From UBA11386 sp035286785 (GTDB lineage Bacteria; Planctomycetota; Planctomycetia; Pirellulales; Thermoguttaceae), in the NCBI GenBank assembly GCA_035286785.1, contig DATECS010000004.1, forward strand, positions 1 through 15,466: 15,466 nt of DNA, written 5' to 3'. Position numbers and translations under genes: made by a program. Below, piece after piece: positions 7,106-14,265 of this stretch (its first letter is position 1; every line of letters starts with the position of its first letter). Below the pieces are notes generated by a model. The model was not told the DNA's origin, made no database searches, and saw only the letters and a list, made by a program, of their open reading frames with translations.

Positions 7106-7112
7106 CGATGAT
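7078..7112. repeat. Palindromic repeat over the fucosidase stop codon
   Basis: A 7-bp perfect stem (CTTTCGC 7086-7092, loop TCC, GCGAAAG 7096-7102) is extended by an 8-bp stem (7078-7085 with 7105-7112, one G-T wobble) with a 2-base bulge. The fucosidase stop codon at 7103-7105 sits in the bulge and stem. It could serve as a transcription terminator, but no T-run follows. The core CTTTCGCTCCGCGAAAG is, from memory, a recurrent planctomycete intergenic palindrome. I infer insertion at the gene end. Confidence 0.6.
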
Positions 7113-7131
7113 AGCGACGGCGCGCGAACGG

Positions 7132-7257
7132 TTACGCCATCGCCGGATAGCGATCGATCGCCCCGTTCACCGTAGTCGCGTCCTGCCAATGGGTCTGGTA
7201 GAGATCGACGTAGACGCGTCGATCTTCGATCGTCCGAGCTTTCGTGTTCACATGGAC
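7132..7257 (-). pseudogene. Probable aldo/keto reductase fragment
   Basis: Read on the minus strand, this 126-base stretch encodes a peptide containing VYVDLYQTHWQDATT and ends at a TAA (7132-7134). DLYQTHWQD (encoded at 7180-7206) is the strand and loop signature found in aldo/keto reductases, usually written as TDYIDLYQTHWPD. The residues around it (TVNGAIDRY, where the family has TPIEETI-AL) are only loosely similar. There is no start codon, cofactor-binding region or catalytic Tyr/Lys, so at most a decayed internal piece of a 300-plus-residue enzyme remains. Chance resemblance of nine residues is unlikely but cannot be excluded. Confidence 0.4.
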
Positions 7258-7352
7258 CGTGTTCCTCCCTTGGATTTCCTGTGTGAAGATCACAAGGAAA
7301 TTGTTTCTAAATCGTCTGGCGGAGACGAGGGGGGAATGGAGACGGCGGCCGA

Positions 7353-7381
7353 TTGTGGAACGACTATTTGTCGCCTATACT
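7353..7381 (+). promoter_or_regulatory. Promoter of the acetyltransferase gene
   Basis: TTGTGG at 7353-7358 and TATACT at 7376-7381 are separated by 17 bases. Transcription should start near 7388, only about four bases before the ATG at 7392. The mRNA would then be leaderless or nearly so, which fits the lack of a Shine-Dalgarno sequence there. The TTG of the -35 box is also an in-frame start-like codon, but using it as the start would place the gene's first codons in the promoter. Confidence 0.5.
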
Positions 7382-7391
7382 GACCGTTGGC

Positions 7392-7880
7392 ATGAGAGAA
7401 ACGCGGATCCATCTTGAGATGATCGCTCCAGACGAACTGCGTCCCGCGAGTGAACCTTGCGGGAGTTTCGTCATTGCGCGCCAGGAGCGTCCCAATCCGC
7501 CGCTAAGCCAAGGGCTCTACAACATGGTCGGCGAGGCGTGGCAGTGGATCGATCGGCGAACCTGGACACTCGACCAGTGGCTCGACTATCTCAGCCGGCC
7601 CGAGATTGAAACCTGGGTCATGTGGTCCGAGAACGAGCCGGCCGGTTACTTTGAGCTCGAGGATGAAAGGGACGGAGGCGTCAATCTCGCGTATTTTGGG
7701 CTGATGCCGTCCTTCCTTGGTCGAGGACTGGGCGGCCACCTGCTGACCCTCGCCGTGCGACGCGCCTGGGCCAAGGGCGCCAACCGCGTTTGGGTCCACA
7801 CCTGCTCGCGCGATCATCCTCATGCTTTGGCCAACTACCAGGCACGCGGATTTCGCGTTTTCAAGGTCGAAGAACTGTGA
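7392..7880 (+). CDS. GNAT-family N-acetyltransferase
   Basis: This is a 162-residue cytosolic enzyme expected to transfer acetyl from acetyl-CoA to an amine. The acetyl-CoA-binding motif A is clear: AYFGLMPSFLGRGLGGHLL, with the R-G-x-G-G pyrophosphate loop near residue 110. The strand before it (AGYFELED) and the closing VWVHTCSRDHPHALANYQARGFRVF, with the typical N-Y-x-x-x-G-F motif B end, complete the fold. Length is normal for a single GNAT domain. The central stretch LYNMVGEAWQWIDRRTWTLDQW is typical of a widespread bacterial GNAT subgroup of unknown substrate. I chose ATG 7392 over TTG 7353 because a well-spaced promoter covers the latter. The gene stands alone, converging on the protease gene that ends at 8005. 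Confidence 0.85.
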   Translation: MRETRIHLEMIAPDELRPASEPCGSFVIARQERPNPPLSQGLYNMVGEAWQWIDRRTWTLDQWLDYLSRPEIETWVMWSENEPAGYFELEDERDGGVNLAYFGLMPSFLGRGLGGHLLTLAVRRAWAKGANRVWVHTCSRDHPHALANYQARGFRVFKVEEL

Positions 7881-8004
7881 CGCACCGGCGCCGCTGGGCA
7901 CCATGTTCACGGTCAGTGAGGACGCATCACCTCGCAAAAGCAGGGACCACGGCCGGGCCAACGTGGCGCGAGACTCTCGCCGTGGACATGCCTTCCAACC
8001 AGGA

Positions 8005-9504
8005 CTACTTCTTATTGTCTTTCTTCTTTTCCCAAACGTCCTTCAAGTCGTCCGAGCACCGGTTGCGAATCCCTTCGTCAGCGAGCGTTTCCTCGGTGAC
8101 GTCGCGGAGTTCCTCGCGACGGAACACAAGCAGATCGTGACGCCCACACAACTCTACCGTGAGATACTTCCCTCGGGCATCTCGAATCAACTCAACCAAG
8201 TGGACGAGATTCCTGACCTTCACGCCGTTGATTTTCTCGACGATCGCGTACCAGGTAGCGTCGTAGCCCTTGGATATTTCGTGGGGAAGCAAACGGTCGC
8301 CCAGCACCACCAGTTCTTCGCCCGGGAACACCTGACAATCACACTGGCGCGAAAGTAGCGGATTATTGTAAGATCGCAAGTAAAGTTCGCTTTCGGGCCC
8401 GCTCAAGGCGTTGGCCAACTCTTGCGTCATGGGCGTGAAGACCATGGGGCCGTGGATGAAGTAGCGAGGGCAATCGTTTCCGAGGCACGGCATGAGACGA
8501 TTAACCTTGGCGGTTACAGGCACGTCGAGGTGTAGCTGCCGTCCGTCGCGAAGAACGGTCAGGGGCACCTTGCCGTTGACGGCCAGCTTGGGGACGAAAT
8601 AGTTGAAGTTCAGCCGAAGATCGTCGCGAATTCGGACGTTGCCTTGCCGGTCGATCGGATGATCGCCAATGGCCATGATAACGTCCCATCGTCGCAGGGG
8701 GCTCTCCTCCATGGGAACATGAAGGTCCCGGACCATGATTCCGTCCATTCCGTTCTTGAGTCCCAACCGCTCGCGCAGCGTCGCATTTTCCGTCGTCAGG
8801 AGTTCGACCGCGCAAAGAACCGGCTTGCCGTCGTACGTTCCGTCGGCGACGTCGTCGAGAAAGCGGCGAATTTCCTCGGCGGCGATAAGATAGCCGATGT
8901 TGTCGGCCTTATTGATCTTGCTGAAGACCAAGCCGACAATCTTGCCGTCGACCACCGCGGGCCCACCGCTGTTGCCCGGGTTGAGCGCGGCATCGACCTG
9001 AATGCGCACCACCATCCCGCCGAACTCCGTCGTCGCGCACTCGATGCGCGAGACGATCCCCTCGGTGACCGAAAGTTGGTCGCCCCCTTCCGGATAGCCG
9101 TAGACGTTGACGGTCTGCTTGATGCTGGGAATATCGCTTGCCAGCGGTAATGGCTTGCGTCCCTTGAAAAACGACGGATCCCGCGCCGTGACGATCGCCA
9201 GATCCAGTTCCGGCGCGATGAATGCGACGTCGCCGGTCACTTTCTCCGTGGATTCGTCCGCCTGGAGAAACACCCGGTTGGCGTGGAGGACGACGTGCGC
9301 GTTGGTGAGGATGCGGTTTCCCTCGATGATGACGCCCGAACCGGATCCCTCAATGGGGTTTTCCTTCTTCCACGGGCAACGCAGATCGGGTGGTCGTTGC
9401 GTTACGTAAAGTTTGACAAGCGAGGCACGAACTCCGTCTCTCGCGGAGGCGGCGGTCGATATGAACAAGCACAAGGCCGCAAGGATGCAAGCAGTGAGTC
9501 TCAT
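8005..9504 (-). CDS. Exported HtrA/Deg-like serine protease, cysteine-rich copy
   Basis: This is a 499-residue trypsin-fold protease with a signal peptide (about 1-21), so it probably acts in the periplasm or outside. The catalytic triad is His70 (LTNAHVV), Asp101 (ELDLAIV) and Ser179 (NPGNSGGP). A PDZ domain at about 245-330 (DGIMVRDL, SPLRRWDVIMAIGDHPI) is followed by a long C-terminal region (about 340-499) resembling the second PDZ-like part of plant-type Deg9/Deg10 proteases. Deg proteases degrade or refold damaged exported proteins and the PDZ parts select substrates. It is a close paralogue of the next gene (9657-11150), with the same domain boundaries. It has about eight extra cysteines in the mature part, for example at 43 and 156, in MPCLGNDC, in RQCDC and in RNRC. 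AAGGG lies upstream of the ATG and a good promoter at 9600-9628. Confidence 0.9.
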   Translation of the reverse strand: MRLTACILAALCLFISTAASARDGVRASLVKLYVTQRPPDLRCPWKKENPIEGSGSGVIIEGNRILTNAHVVLHANRVFLQADESTEKVTGDVAFIAPELDLAIVTARDPSFFKGRKPLPLASDIPSIKQTVNVYGYPEGGDQLSVTEGIVSRIECATTEFGGMVVRIQVDAALNPGNSGGPAVVDGKIVGLVFSKINKADNIGYLIAAEEIRRFLDDVADGTYDGKPVLCAVELLTTENATLRERLGLKNGMDGIMVRDLHVPMEESPLRRWDVIMAIGDHPIDRQGNVRIRDDLRLNFNYFVPKLAVNGKVPLTVLRDGRQLHLDVPVTAKVNRLMPCLGNDCPRYFIHGPMVFTPMTQELANALSGPESELYLRSYNNPLLSRQCDCQVFPGEELVVLGDRLLPHEISKGYDATWYAIVEKINGVKVRNLVHLVELIRDARGKYLTVELCGRHDLLVFRREELRDVTEETLADEGIRNRCSDDLKDVWEKKKDNKK

Positions 9505-9570
9505 GGAGATCTACCCTTCGTAACTCTAGACAGGAGGAGCCAGTTGCCGAGCGGTGATGGCTGGCTACAC

Positions 9571-9604
9571 ATGATCTTCCGATCGAGGCCGATCTTTAGA
9601 TCAT
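9571..9604. promoter_or_regulatory. Dyad overlapping the -10 region of the cysteine-rich protease gene
   Basis: ATGATCT (9571-9577) and AGATCAT (9598-9604) are perfect inverted repeats. They enclose a second pair, GATCG (9581-9585) and CGATC (9590-9594), around an AGGC tetraloop. The outer right arm overlaps the -10 box (9600-9605 on the minus strand) and the dyad spans the predicted start site near 9593. This suits a repressor operator; an RNA hairpin is less likely, because part of it would not be transcribed. Confidence 0.4.
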
Positions 9605-9628
9605 AACATCCAGGGGCATGACTGTCTA
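9600..9628 (-). promoter_or_regulatory. Promoter of the cysteine-rich protease gene
   Basis: On the minus strand, TAGACA (9628-9623) and TATGAT (9605-9600) are separated by exactly 17 bases; each matches the sigma70 consensus at five of six positions. The predicted start near 9593 gives a leader of about 90 bases. It lies just beyond the stop codon of the upstream protease gene, so the two proteases can be transcribed separately. Confidence 0.6.
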
Positions 9629-9656
9629 GCTATCGAGAGGGGGTGGTCTGCAAGGA

Positions 9657-11150
9657 CTACTTCTCGTCCCCCTTGCCTTCCCAGACGTCCTTCAGATCGT
9701 CCGAGTACTGATTGCGGATGCCTTCGTCGGCCAGGATTTCCTCGGTGGCGTCGATCAGTTCCTGGCGGTTGAACACCAGCACCTCGTAACGTCCGCACAG
9801 TCCGACGGTGAGATACTCGCCTTCGGTGTCGCGGATCAACTCGACGAGGTGGGCCAGATTCTTGACTTTCGTGCCGTTGATCGTCTCGACCAAGGCGCAG
9901 GTGGCCGTGTCGTAACCCTTCGAGATTTCATGCGGGAAAAGGCGTATGCCCAGCACAACCAGTTCCTCGCCCGGGAACGCCGGCCGATCGTACTGCCGCG
10001 CGAGCACCGGGTTGCCGTAGGCCCTCAGGTACATCTCCATCGGTCCGACCATCTTCGTGGCCATTTCCTGGGTCATGACGGTGAAGACCATCGGCCCGTG
10101 GATAAAATAGCGAGGATAGCCGTTGCCGAGGAACGGCATGAGCAACTCGTCTTTCGTTGTGACGGGCGCTTTCAGTTCGATCTTTTTGTCGTCGCGCAGC
10201 ACGGTGAGCGGGATTTTTCCGTCGACGACCGCTTTGGGAACGAAATAGGCGTAGCTCAATCGTAAATCGTCGCGCACCTTGACGTCGCCTTGCTGATCGA
10301 TTGCGTGGGGGCCGATGTGGGTGATCACGTCCCAGGGCCGCAACGGCGTGTCTGCTTCCGGCCCGCGCAACTGACGGACCATCACGCCGTCGTCGCCGCG
10401 TTTCAAGCCTAGCCGCGCGCGGAGCGCTTCGTTTTCGGTGGTCTGAAGATAGACGCTGTGCAACGACGGTTTTCCGTCGTAGCTTCCGTCGGCCACGTCC
10501 TTGAGGAATTGCGAGATTTCCTCCGCGGCAATGATGTAGCCGATGTTGTCGGCCTCGCTGACCTTGCTGAAGACCAGGCCGACGATTTTGCCGTCGACGA
10601 TGGCGGGCCCGCCGCTGTTGCCGGGGTTGAGCGCGGCGTCGACCTGGATCCGCAACGCGGAACCGTTGTAGCTCAGCTTCGCGTATTCGATCCGCGAGAT
10701 GATGCCCTCGGTAATCGAAAGCTGGTCGCCGCCCTCGGGATAGCCGTAGACGTTCACGGTGTCCTTGACGCTCGGAATGGCCGTGGCCAACGGCAAGGGC
10801 TTGCGTCCCTCGAAGAACGATTTGTCCTTGACCTTGACGATGGCCAGATCGATGTCAGGCGCGATGAACTCGACTTCGGCGTTCACTTTTTCGGTCGTTT
10901 GATCGGCTTGGACGAACACCTGACTGGCGTGGAGCACGACGTGGGCGTTGGTGAGAATCCGGTTGCCTTCGACGATCACGCCCGAGCCGGACCCTTTGGC
11001 CGGGTTGGCCTTGGTCCACGGCCGGGCCAGGTCGGGCGACCGCTGCGTGACGTGCAGTTTGACCAGGGTGCTCGTAACGGCGTCCTTGGCCGACGCGCCG
11101 GTCGAAGCCAACGCGCAAGCCGCGCAAATGATCCAGCCGCTGAGTTTCAT
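9657..11150 (-). CDS. Exported HtrA/Deg-like serine protease, cysteine-poor paralogue
   Basis: This is a 497-residue protease with a signal peptide (1-21, cleavage near ASA). The triad sits at the same positions as in its neighbour: His70, Asp101 and Ser179 (NPGNSGGP). A PDZ domain (about 245-330, with DGVMVRQL and TPLRPWDVITHIG) and a long PDZ-like C-terminal region follow. Most positions are identical to the gene at 8005-9504 by eye, highest around the active site (NVYGYPEGGDQLS is shared), so the two are tandem duplicates. The mature part has only two cysteines. The start at 11150 is supported by GGAGGAGA seven bases upstream and by the signal peptide. The frame stays open for 228 more codons upstream, but those run antisense through the gspF-like gene and are Arg- and Pro-rich. 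It has its own promoter at 11214-11242 and follows the secretion operon on the same strand. Confidence 0.9.
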   Translation of the reverse strand: MKLSGWIICAACALASTGASAKDAVTSTLVKLHVTQRSPDLARPWTKANPAKGSGSGVIVEGNRILTNAHVVLHASQVFVQADQTTEKVNAEVEFIAPDIDLAIVKVKDKSFFEGRKPLPLATAIPSVKDTVNVYGYPEGGDQLSITEGIISRIEYAKLSYNGSALRIQVDAALNPGNSGGPAIVDGKIVGLVFSKVSEADNIGYIIAAEEISQFLKDVADGSYDGKPSLHSVYLQTTENEALRARLGLKRGDDGVMVRQLRGPEADTPLRPWDVITHIGPHAIDQQGDVKVRDDLRLSYAYFVPKAVVDGKIPLTVLRDDKKIELKAPVTTKDELLMPFLGNGYPRYFIHGPMVFTVMTQEMATKMVGPMEMYLRAYGNPVLARQYDRPAFPGEELVVLGIRLFPHEISKGYDTATCALVETINGTKVKNLAHLVELIRDTEGEYLTVGLCGRYEVLVFNRQELIDATEEILADEGIRNQYSDDLKDVWEGKGDEK

Positions 11151-11213
11151 TTCGTCTTCTCCTCCAAAAGTGGTTTGGTCCCGAGGCATGATGGTCCGTG
11201 AAATCTTCCAACG

Positions 11214-11242
11214 ATCGTAATGCTCGGCCCTCCCGTTGTCCA
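11214..11242 (-). promoter_or_regulatory. Promoter of the cysteine-poor protease gene
   Basis: On the minus strand, TGGACA (11242-11237) and TACGAT (11219-11214) are 17 bases apart, with start near 11207 and a leader of about 57 bases. ACGATCGT, a perfect 8-bp palindrome at 11211-11218, overlaps the -10 box. GGAAGAT follows just downstream here and also downstream of the other protease's promoter. Confidence 0.45.
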
Positions 11243-11246
11243 GGGA

Positions 11247-11258
11247 TTCCCGCGGGAA
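11247..11258. promoter_or_regulatory. 12-bp perfect palindrome upstream of the -35 box
   Basis: TTCCCGCGGGAA lies four bases upstream (in the direction of transcription) of the -35 box of the protease promoter at 11214-11242. A perfect even-length dyad at this place suits a homodimeric activator or repressor site. It could also be chance in GC-rich DNA. Confidence 0.3.
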
Positions 11259-11299
11259 AAAGGGGCGTATCTGGTCGAAAAACGGGCCGGCCGGCGGCG

Positions 11300-12487
11300 T
11301 TACGGGTGCCGGCTGAGGCTGAAAATAGGCAGCATCAACGCCATGCCGATTCCGCCGACCACCACGCCCATCACGGCGATCATGATCGGCTCGATCAGGC
11401 TGGTCGTCGTTTTGAGAGAAGCGTCGACTTCCTGGTCGTAGTACGTGCTGACCCTTTCCAGCACGTAATCGAGCTTGCCAGTCTCCTCGCCCGAGGCGAT
11501 CATCTGCACCAGCACGTTGGGGACCAGCGGGTTGCCGGCCATGGATTCGTGGATCCGCTGGCCGGCCGTGACTTGCTCGACGACGTGCCGCCACATTTTT
11601 CGATAATACGCGTTGCCCGACACTTCGGCGCACAATTCGAGAGACTCGACCACCGACACGCCGGCTGACATCATGGTGGCCAAGGTCCGTATGCTCCGGC
11701 TGATGATCACCTTGCGGTAGGTTTTGCCGATCAGCGGGCAGTTGATTTTGATCCAATCCCAAACCGCCATGCCTTGTTCCGTCCGTCGGCCGAAGATGAA
11801 TGCCAGCACGAGCGCCACGACCAGGAGAAGCCAAAGATACCAGTAGTTCATCAACACGCCGGAAATGCCCATCAGGATTTTGGTCGGTTTCGGCAGCGAG
11901 GCTCCCCGGGACTCGAACAACGGGATGAACTTGGGCATGATGTAAGTCAGCAGGAAGATGGTCACGCCGATCGCCGCGACGACCATCACGGTGGGATAGG
12001 CCATGGCGGCGCGCACGCGGCCGCGGGTCTCGACTTCCTTTCGGAGGTAGCCGGCGATTCGCTCGAGCATTTCTCCGAGGCTCCCCGTGGCTTCGGCCGC
12101 CTTGACCAGCGAGACGTAGGTCTGGTTGAACTGCTTGGGATGTTTGGCCAGCGCGACCGAAAAATCGGCGCCCGCCTCGACCGAGTGTTGCAGATCTTCG
12201 AGCACGTCGCGCAGCGTGGGATTTTCCTCCTGCGTGATGATGCCGGCCAGCGCCGTCGAGAGCGGAATGCCCGTATCGACCATGATCGACAACTGGCTGG
12301 TCGCATAGATGATCTCGGTCTTGGAAACGCCGCGCGCGAAAAGCGGCTTGTCGGCGTGGGCTCGAAGCTGGAGGACGTCGAATCCATCGCGGCGGAGTTG
12401 TTGCGAGGCTTCCTCGGGAGTTGACGCGTCAAGGACGCCTTCGCGCAGGTTTCCGGCGGCGTCGCGCGCTCGATAGTCAAAGGTCAT
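11300..12487 (-). CDS. gspF: Type II secretion/type IV pilus inner-membrane platform protein (GspF/PilC family)
   Basis: This is a 395-residue polytopic membrane protein, the usual length for the family. Two GspF cytoplasmic domains (about 60-185 and 260-390) each carry the family motif: KAAEATGSLGEML near 129-141 and IASGEETGKLD near 330-340. Membrane helices are predicted at about 167-190, 213-233 and 365-388. The protein is the platform on which the GspE/PilB ATPase turns to add or remove pilin subunits. The N-terminal 50 residues (FDYRARDAAGNLREG) form the usual small beta domain. The start is supported by GGGAG about ten bases upstream. It follows the GspE-like gene by 46 bases on the same strand. 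Whether it belongs to a secretion system or a pilus cannot be decided here, because no pilin, secretin or prepilin peptidase is in the window. Confidence 0.93.
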   Translation of the reverse strand: MTFDYRARDAAGNLREGVLDASTPEEASQQLRRDGFDVLQLRAHADKPLFARGVSKTEIIYATSQLSIMVDTGIPLSTALAGIITQEENPTLRDVLEDLQHSVEAGADFSVALAKHPKQFNQTYVSLVKAAEATGSLGEMLERIAGYLRKEVETRGRVRAAMAYPTVMVVAAIGVTIFLLTYIMPKFIPLFESRGASLPKPTKILMGISGVLMNYWYLWLLLVVALVLAFIFGRRTEQGMAVWDWIKINCPLIGKTYRKVIISRSIRTLATMMSAGVSVVESLELCAEVSGNAYYRKMWRHVVEQVTAGQRIHESMAGNPLVPNVLVQMIASGEETGKLDYVLERVSTYYDQEVDASLKTTTSLIEPIMIAVMGVVVGGIGMALMLPIFSLSRHP

Positions 12488-12533
12488 GGTCGTTCTGCTC
12501 CCACGGGGGCGGTGGTTGGTGCGGCGAATCGGC

Positions 12534-14264
12534 TCATCGGAATTCGCCGGCGATTTGGAACACTTCCTCGATGGTGGTGATGCCCTCGCGGACTTTTCGG
12601 AATCCGTCGTGCCGCAAGGTGACCATCCCCGCTTCTTGGGCCGTTTTTTTGATATTGCCGGTCGTCGCGCTGTTCGAGATGACGTCGCGCAACTCGTCGG
12701 TGACGATCATGAGTTCGTGGACGGCGATGCGCCCCTTGAAGCCCGTGTTGCGGCAGTTCTTGCACCCGACGCCCTTGTAAAACTGCTCCGGCTCGTAGCC
12801 CATCCGTTCCAACGCGCGGCGGACGCTTCGGGCCGGCTCGTAGGCCGCGCGGCACTTGTGGCAAACGCGCCGAACGAGACGCTGGGCGAGAACCATGTTC
12901 AGCGCCGCCCCGATCAGGTACGGCTCGATCCCCATGTTGATCAGCCGCGTAACGGCCGCGCAAGCGTCGTTCGTGTGTAGCGTGCTGAAAACGAGGTGGC
13001 CCGTCAAAGCGGCCTGAATCGCCGTCCGTGCCGTTTCCTCGTCGCGGATCTCGCCCACCATGATGATGTCCGGGTCCTGACGCAAGAGCGTCCGCAGCGC
13101 CTTGGAGAACGTCAGCCCGATCTTGGTTTGAACCTGAAACTGGTTAATGAGCGGCAGGTGATACTCGATCGGATCCTCGACCGTGCAGACGTTGTTCTCC
13201 ATCGTGCTGATGGCGTTCAACGCGGCGTACAACGTGGTTGATTTGCCGCTGCCGGTCGGACCCGTGACGAGCACGATTCCATTGGGCGCCTGGATCTGCT
13301 CCCGAAACGCCGTCAGCACGTCCTCGGCGAACCCCAGGTCCTCGAGGTTCAACGAGACGCTTCGGGTGTCGAGCACGCGGATCACGGTCTTTTCGCCGCG
13401 GCTCCCCGGAAACGTGCTCACGCGCAGGTCGATCTTTCGCCCTTCGAGCATCACGTGGATGCGTCCGTCCTGGGGAAGCCGGCGTTCGCTGATGTCCATC
13501 GACGCCATGATTTTCACGCGGCTGCTCACGGCCGACAGCAGGTGCTGCGGCACCTCGAGCGATTTATGCAACCGTCCGTCGATGCGGTAACGCACGCGGA
13601 GGCACCGTTCGGCCGGTTCGATGTGGATGTCGCTGGCGCCTTCGCGCACCGCGTTGAAAATAATGTAGTTCACCAGCCGGATCACCGGCGACTGGCCGGC
13701 GATTTCCTCGACGTCGCCGATGTCCTCGATGGCGTCCTCGATGAGCGTGACGTCGGCCGAATCCGAGTCCTCGATGATGTCGTCGATCACGAAGACCTTC
13801 GAGTTGGGCAAGCTCGTGATCATCCGGCGAATGTCGCGCGACGTGGCGGCGACGATCTTCACGTCAAGATTCGTCAGTCCGTGCAACTCGTCGATCAGGA
13901 ACAGGTTCGACGGCTCGGCCACGGCGATGATCAGGGCGCCGCGGATGACGAACAACGGCATGACGAGGTTGTTTTCGATATACTCGCGCGGGAGAACATC
14001 GACCACCTTGGGATCGCACATGCGCGCGTCGAGCTTGGCGTAAGGGACGCCGTACTCCTTGGCCAGGCATTCGACGATCTGGTCCTCGGTGCAAAACTCC
14101 AAATCGACGAGCATTTCGCCGAGCAGCTTGTTGCGCCCGCCGCGTTTTTGCTCCGCCAGCGCTTCCCGGAGCTGCTCCTCGGTGAGGTAGCGCTCGGCCA
14201 CGAGAAGATCGCCAAGACGTCGGGGGGCGGCGGTGCCGGGAATGTTCATGATCGGTTGAGCCAT
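12534..14264 (-). CDS. gspE: Type II secretion/type IV pilus assembly ATPase (GspE/PilB family)
   Basis: This 576-residue cytoplasmic ATPase powers pilus or pseudopilus assembly. The N-terminal GspE-N/MshEN-like region (about 15-150) holds two related helical repeats, RLGDLLVAERYLTEEQL at 16-32 and LLGEMLVDLEFCTEDQI at 47-63. A linker rich in acidic residues covers about 160-190. The catalytic core has the Walker A motif GPTGSGKST (335-343), the Asp box around VEDPIEYHL (362-370), the Walker B motif DPDIIMVGEIRDEET (397-411) and the His box GHLVFSTLHTND (422-433). The zinc-binding cysteine set is C468/C471 and C501/C504, diagnostic of GspE/PilB rather than the PilT retraction ATPase. The start codon is separated from the STAS stop codon by one base, so translation is probably coupled. 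The key catalytic residues are present. Confidence 0.95.
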   Translation of the reverse strand: MAQPIMNIPGTAAPRRLGDLLVAERYLTEEQLREALAEQKRGGRNKLLGEMLVDLEFCTEDQIVECLAKEYGVPYAKLDARMCDPKVVDVLPREYIENNLVMPLFVIRGALIIAVAEPSNLFLIDELHGLTNLDVKIVAATSRDIRRMITSLPNSKVFVIDDIIEDSDSADVTLIEDAIEDIGDVEEIAGQSPVIRLVNYIIFNAVREGASDIHIEPAERCLRVRYRIDGRLHKSLEVPQHLLSAVSSRVKIMASMDISERRLPQDGRIHVMLEGRKIDLRVSTFPGSRGEKTVIRVLDTRSVSLNLEDLGFAEDVLTAFREQIQAPNGIVLVTGPTGSGKSTTLYAALNAISTMENNVCTVEDPIEYHLPLINQFQVQTKIGLTFSKALRTLLRQDPDIIMVGEIRDEETARTAIQAALTGHLVFSTLHTNDACAAVTRLINMGIEPYLIGAALNMVLAQRLVRRVCHKCRAAYEPARSVRRALERMGYEPEQFYKGVGCKNCRNTGFKGRIAVHELMIVTDELRDVISNSATTGNIKKTAQEAGMVTLRHDGFRKVREGITTIEEVFQIAGEFR

Positions 14265-14265
14265 T

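Noticed and set aside
7947..7980. Small hairpins between the convergent acetyltransferase and protease genes
   Set aside because: The stems are only 5 bp (CCACG/CGTGG and GCGAG/CTCGC) with no T-run; they are too weak to call a terminator.
11151..11834. A 228-codon in-frame extension upstream of the cysteine-poor protease
   Set aside because: It is Arg-, Gly- and Pro-rich, has no family resemblance, and over most of its length lies in a different frame of the gspF-like gene. The signal peptide and strong GGAGGAGA at 11150 mark the true start.
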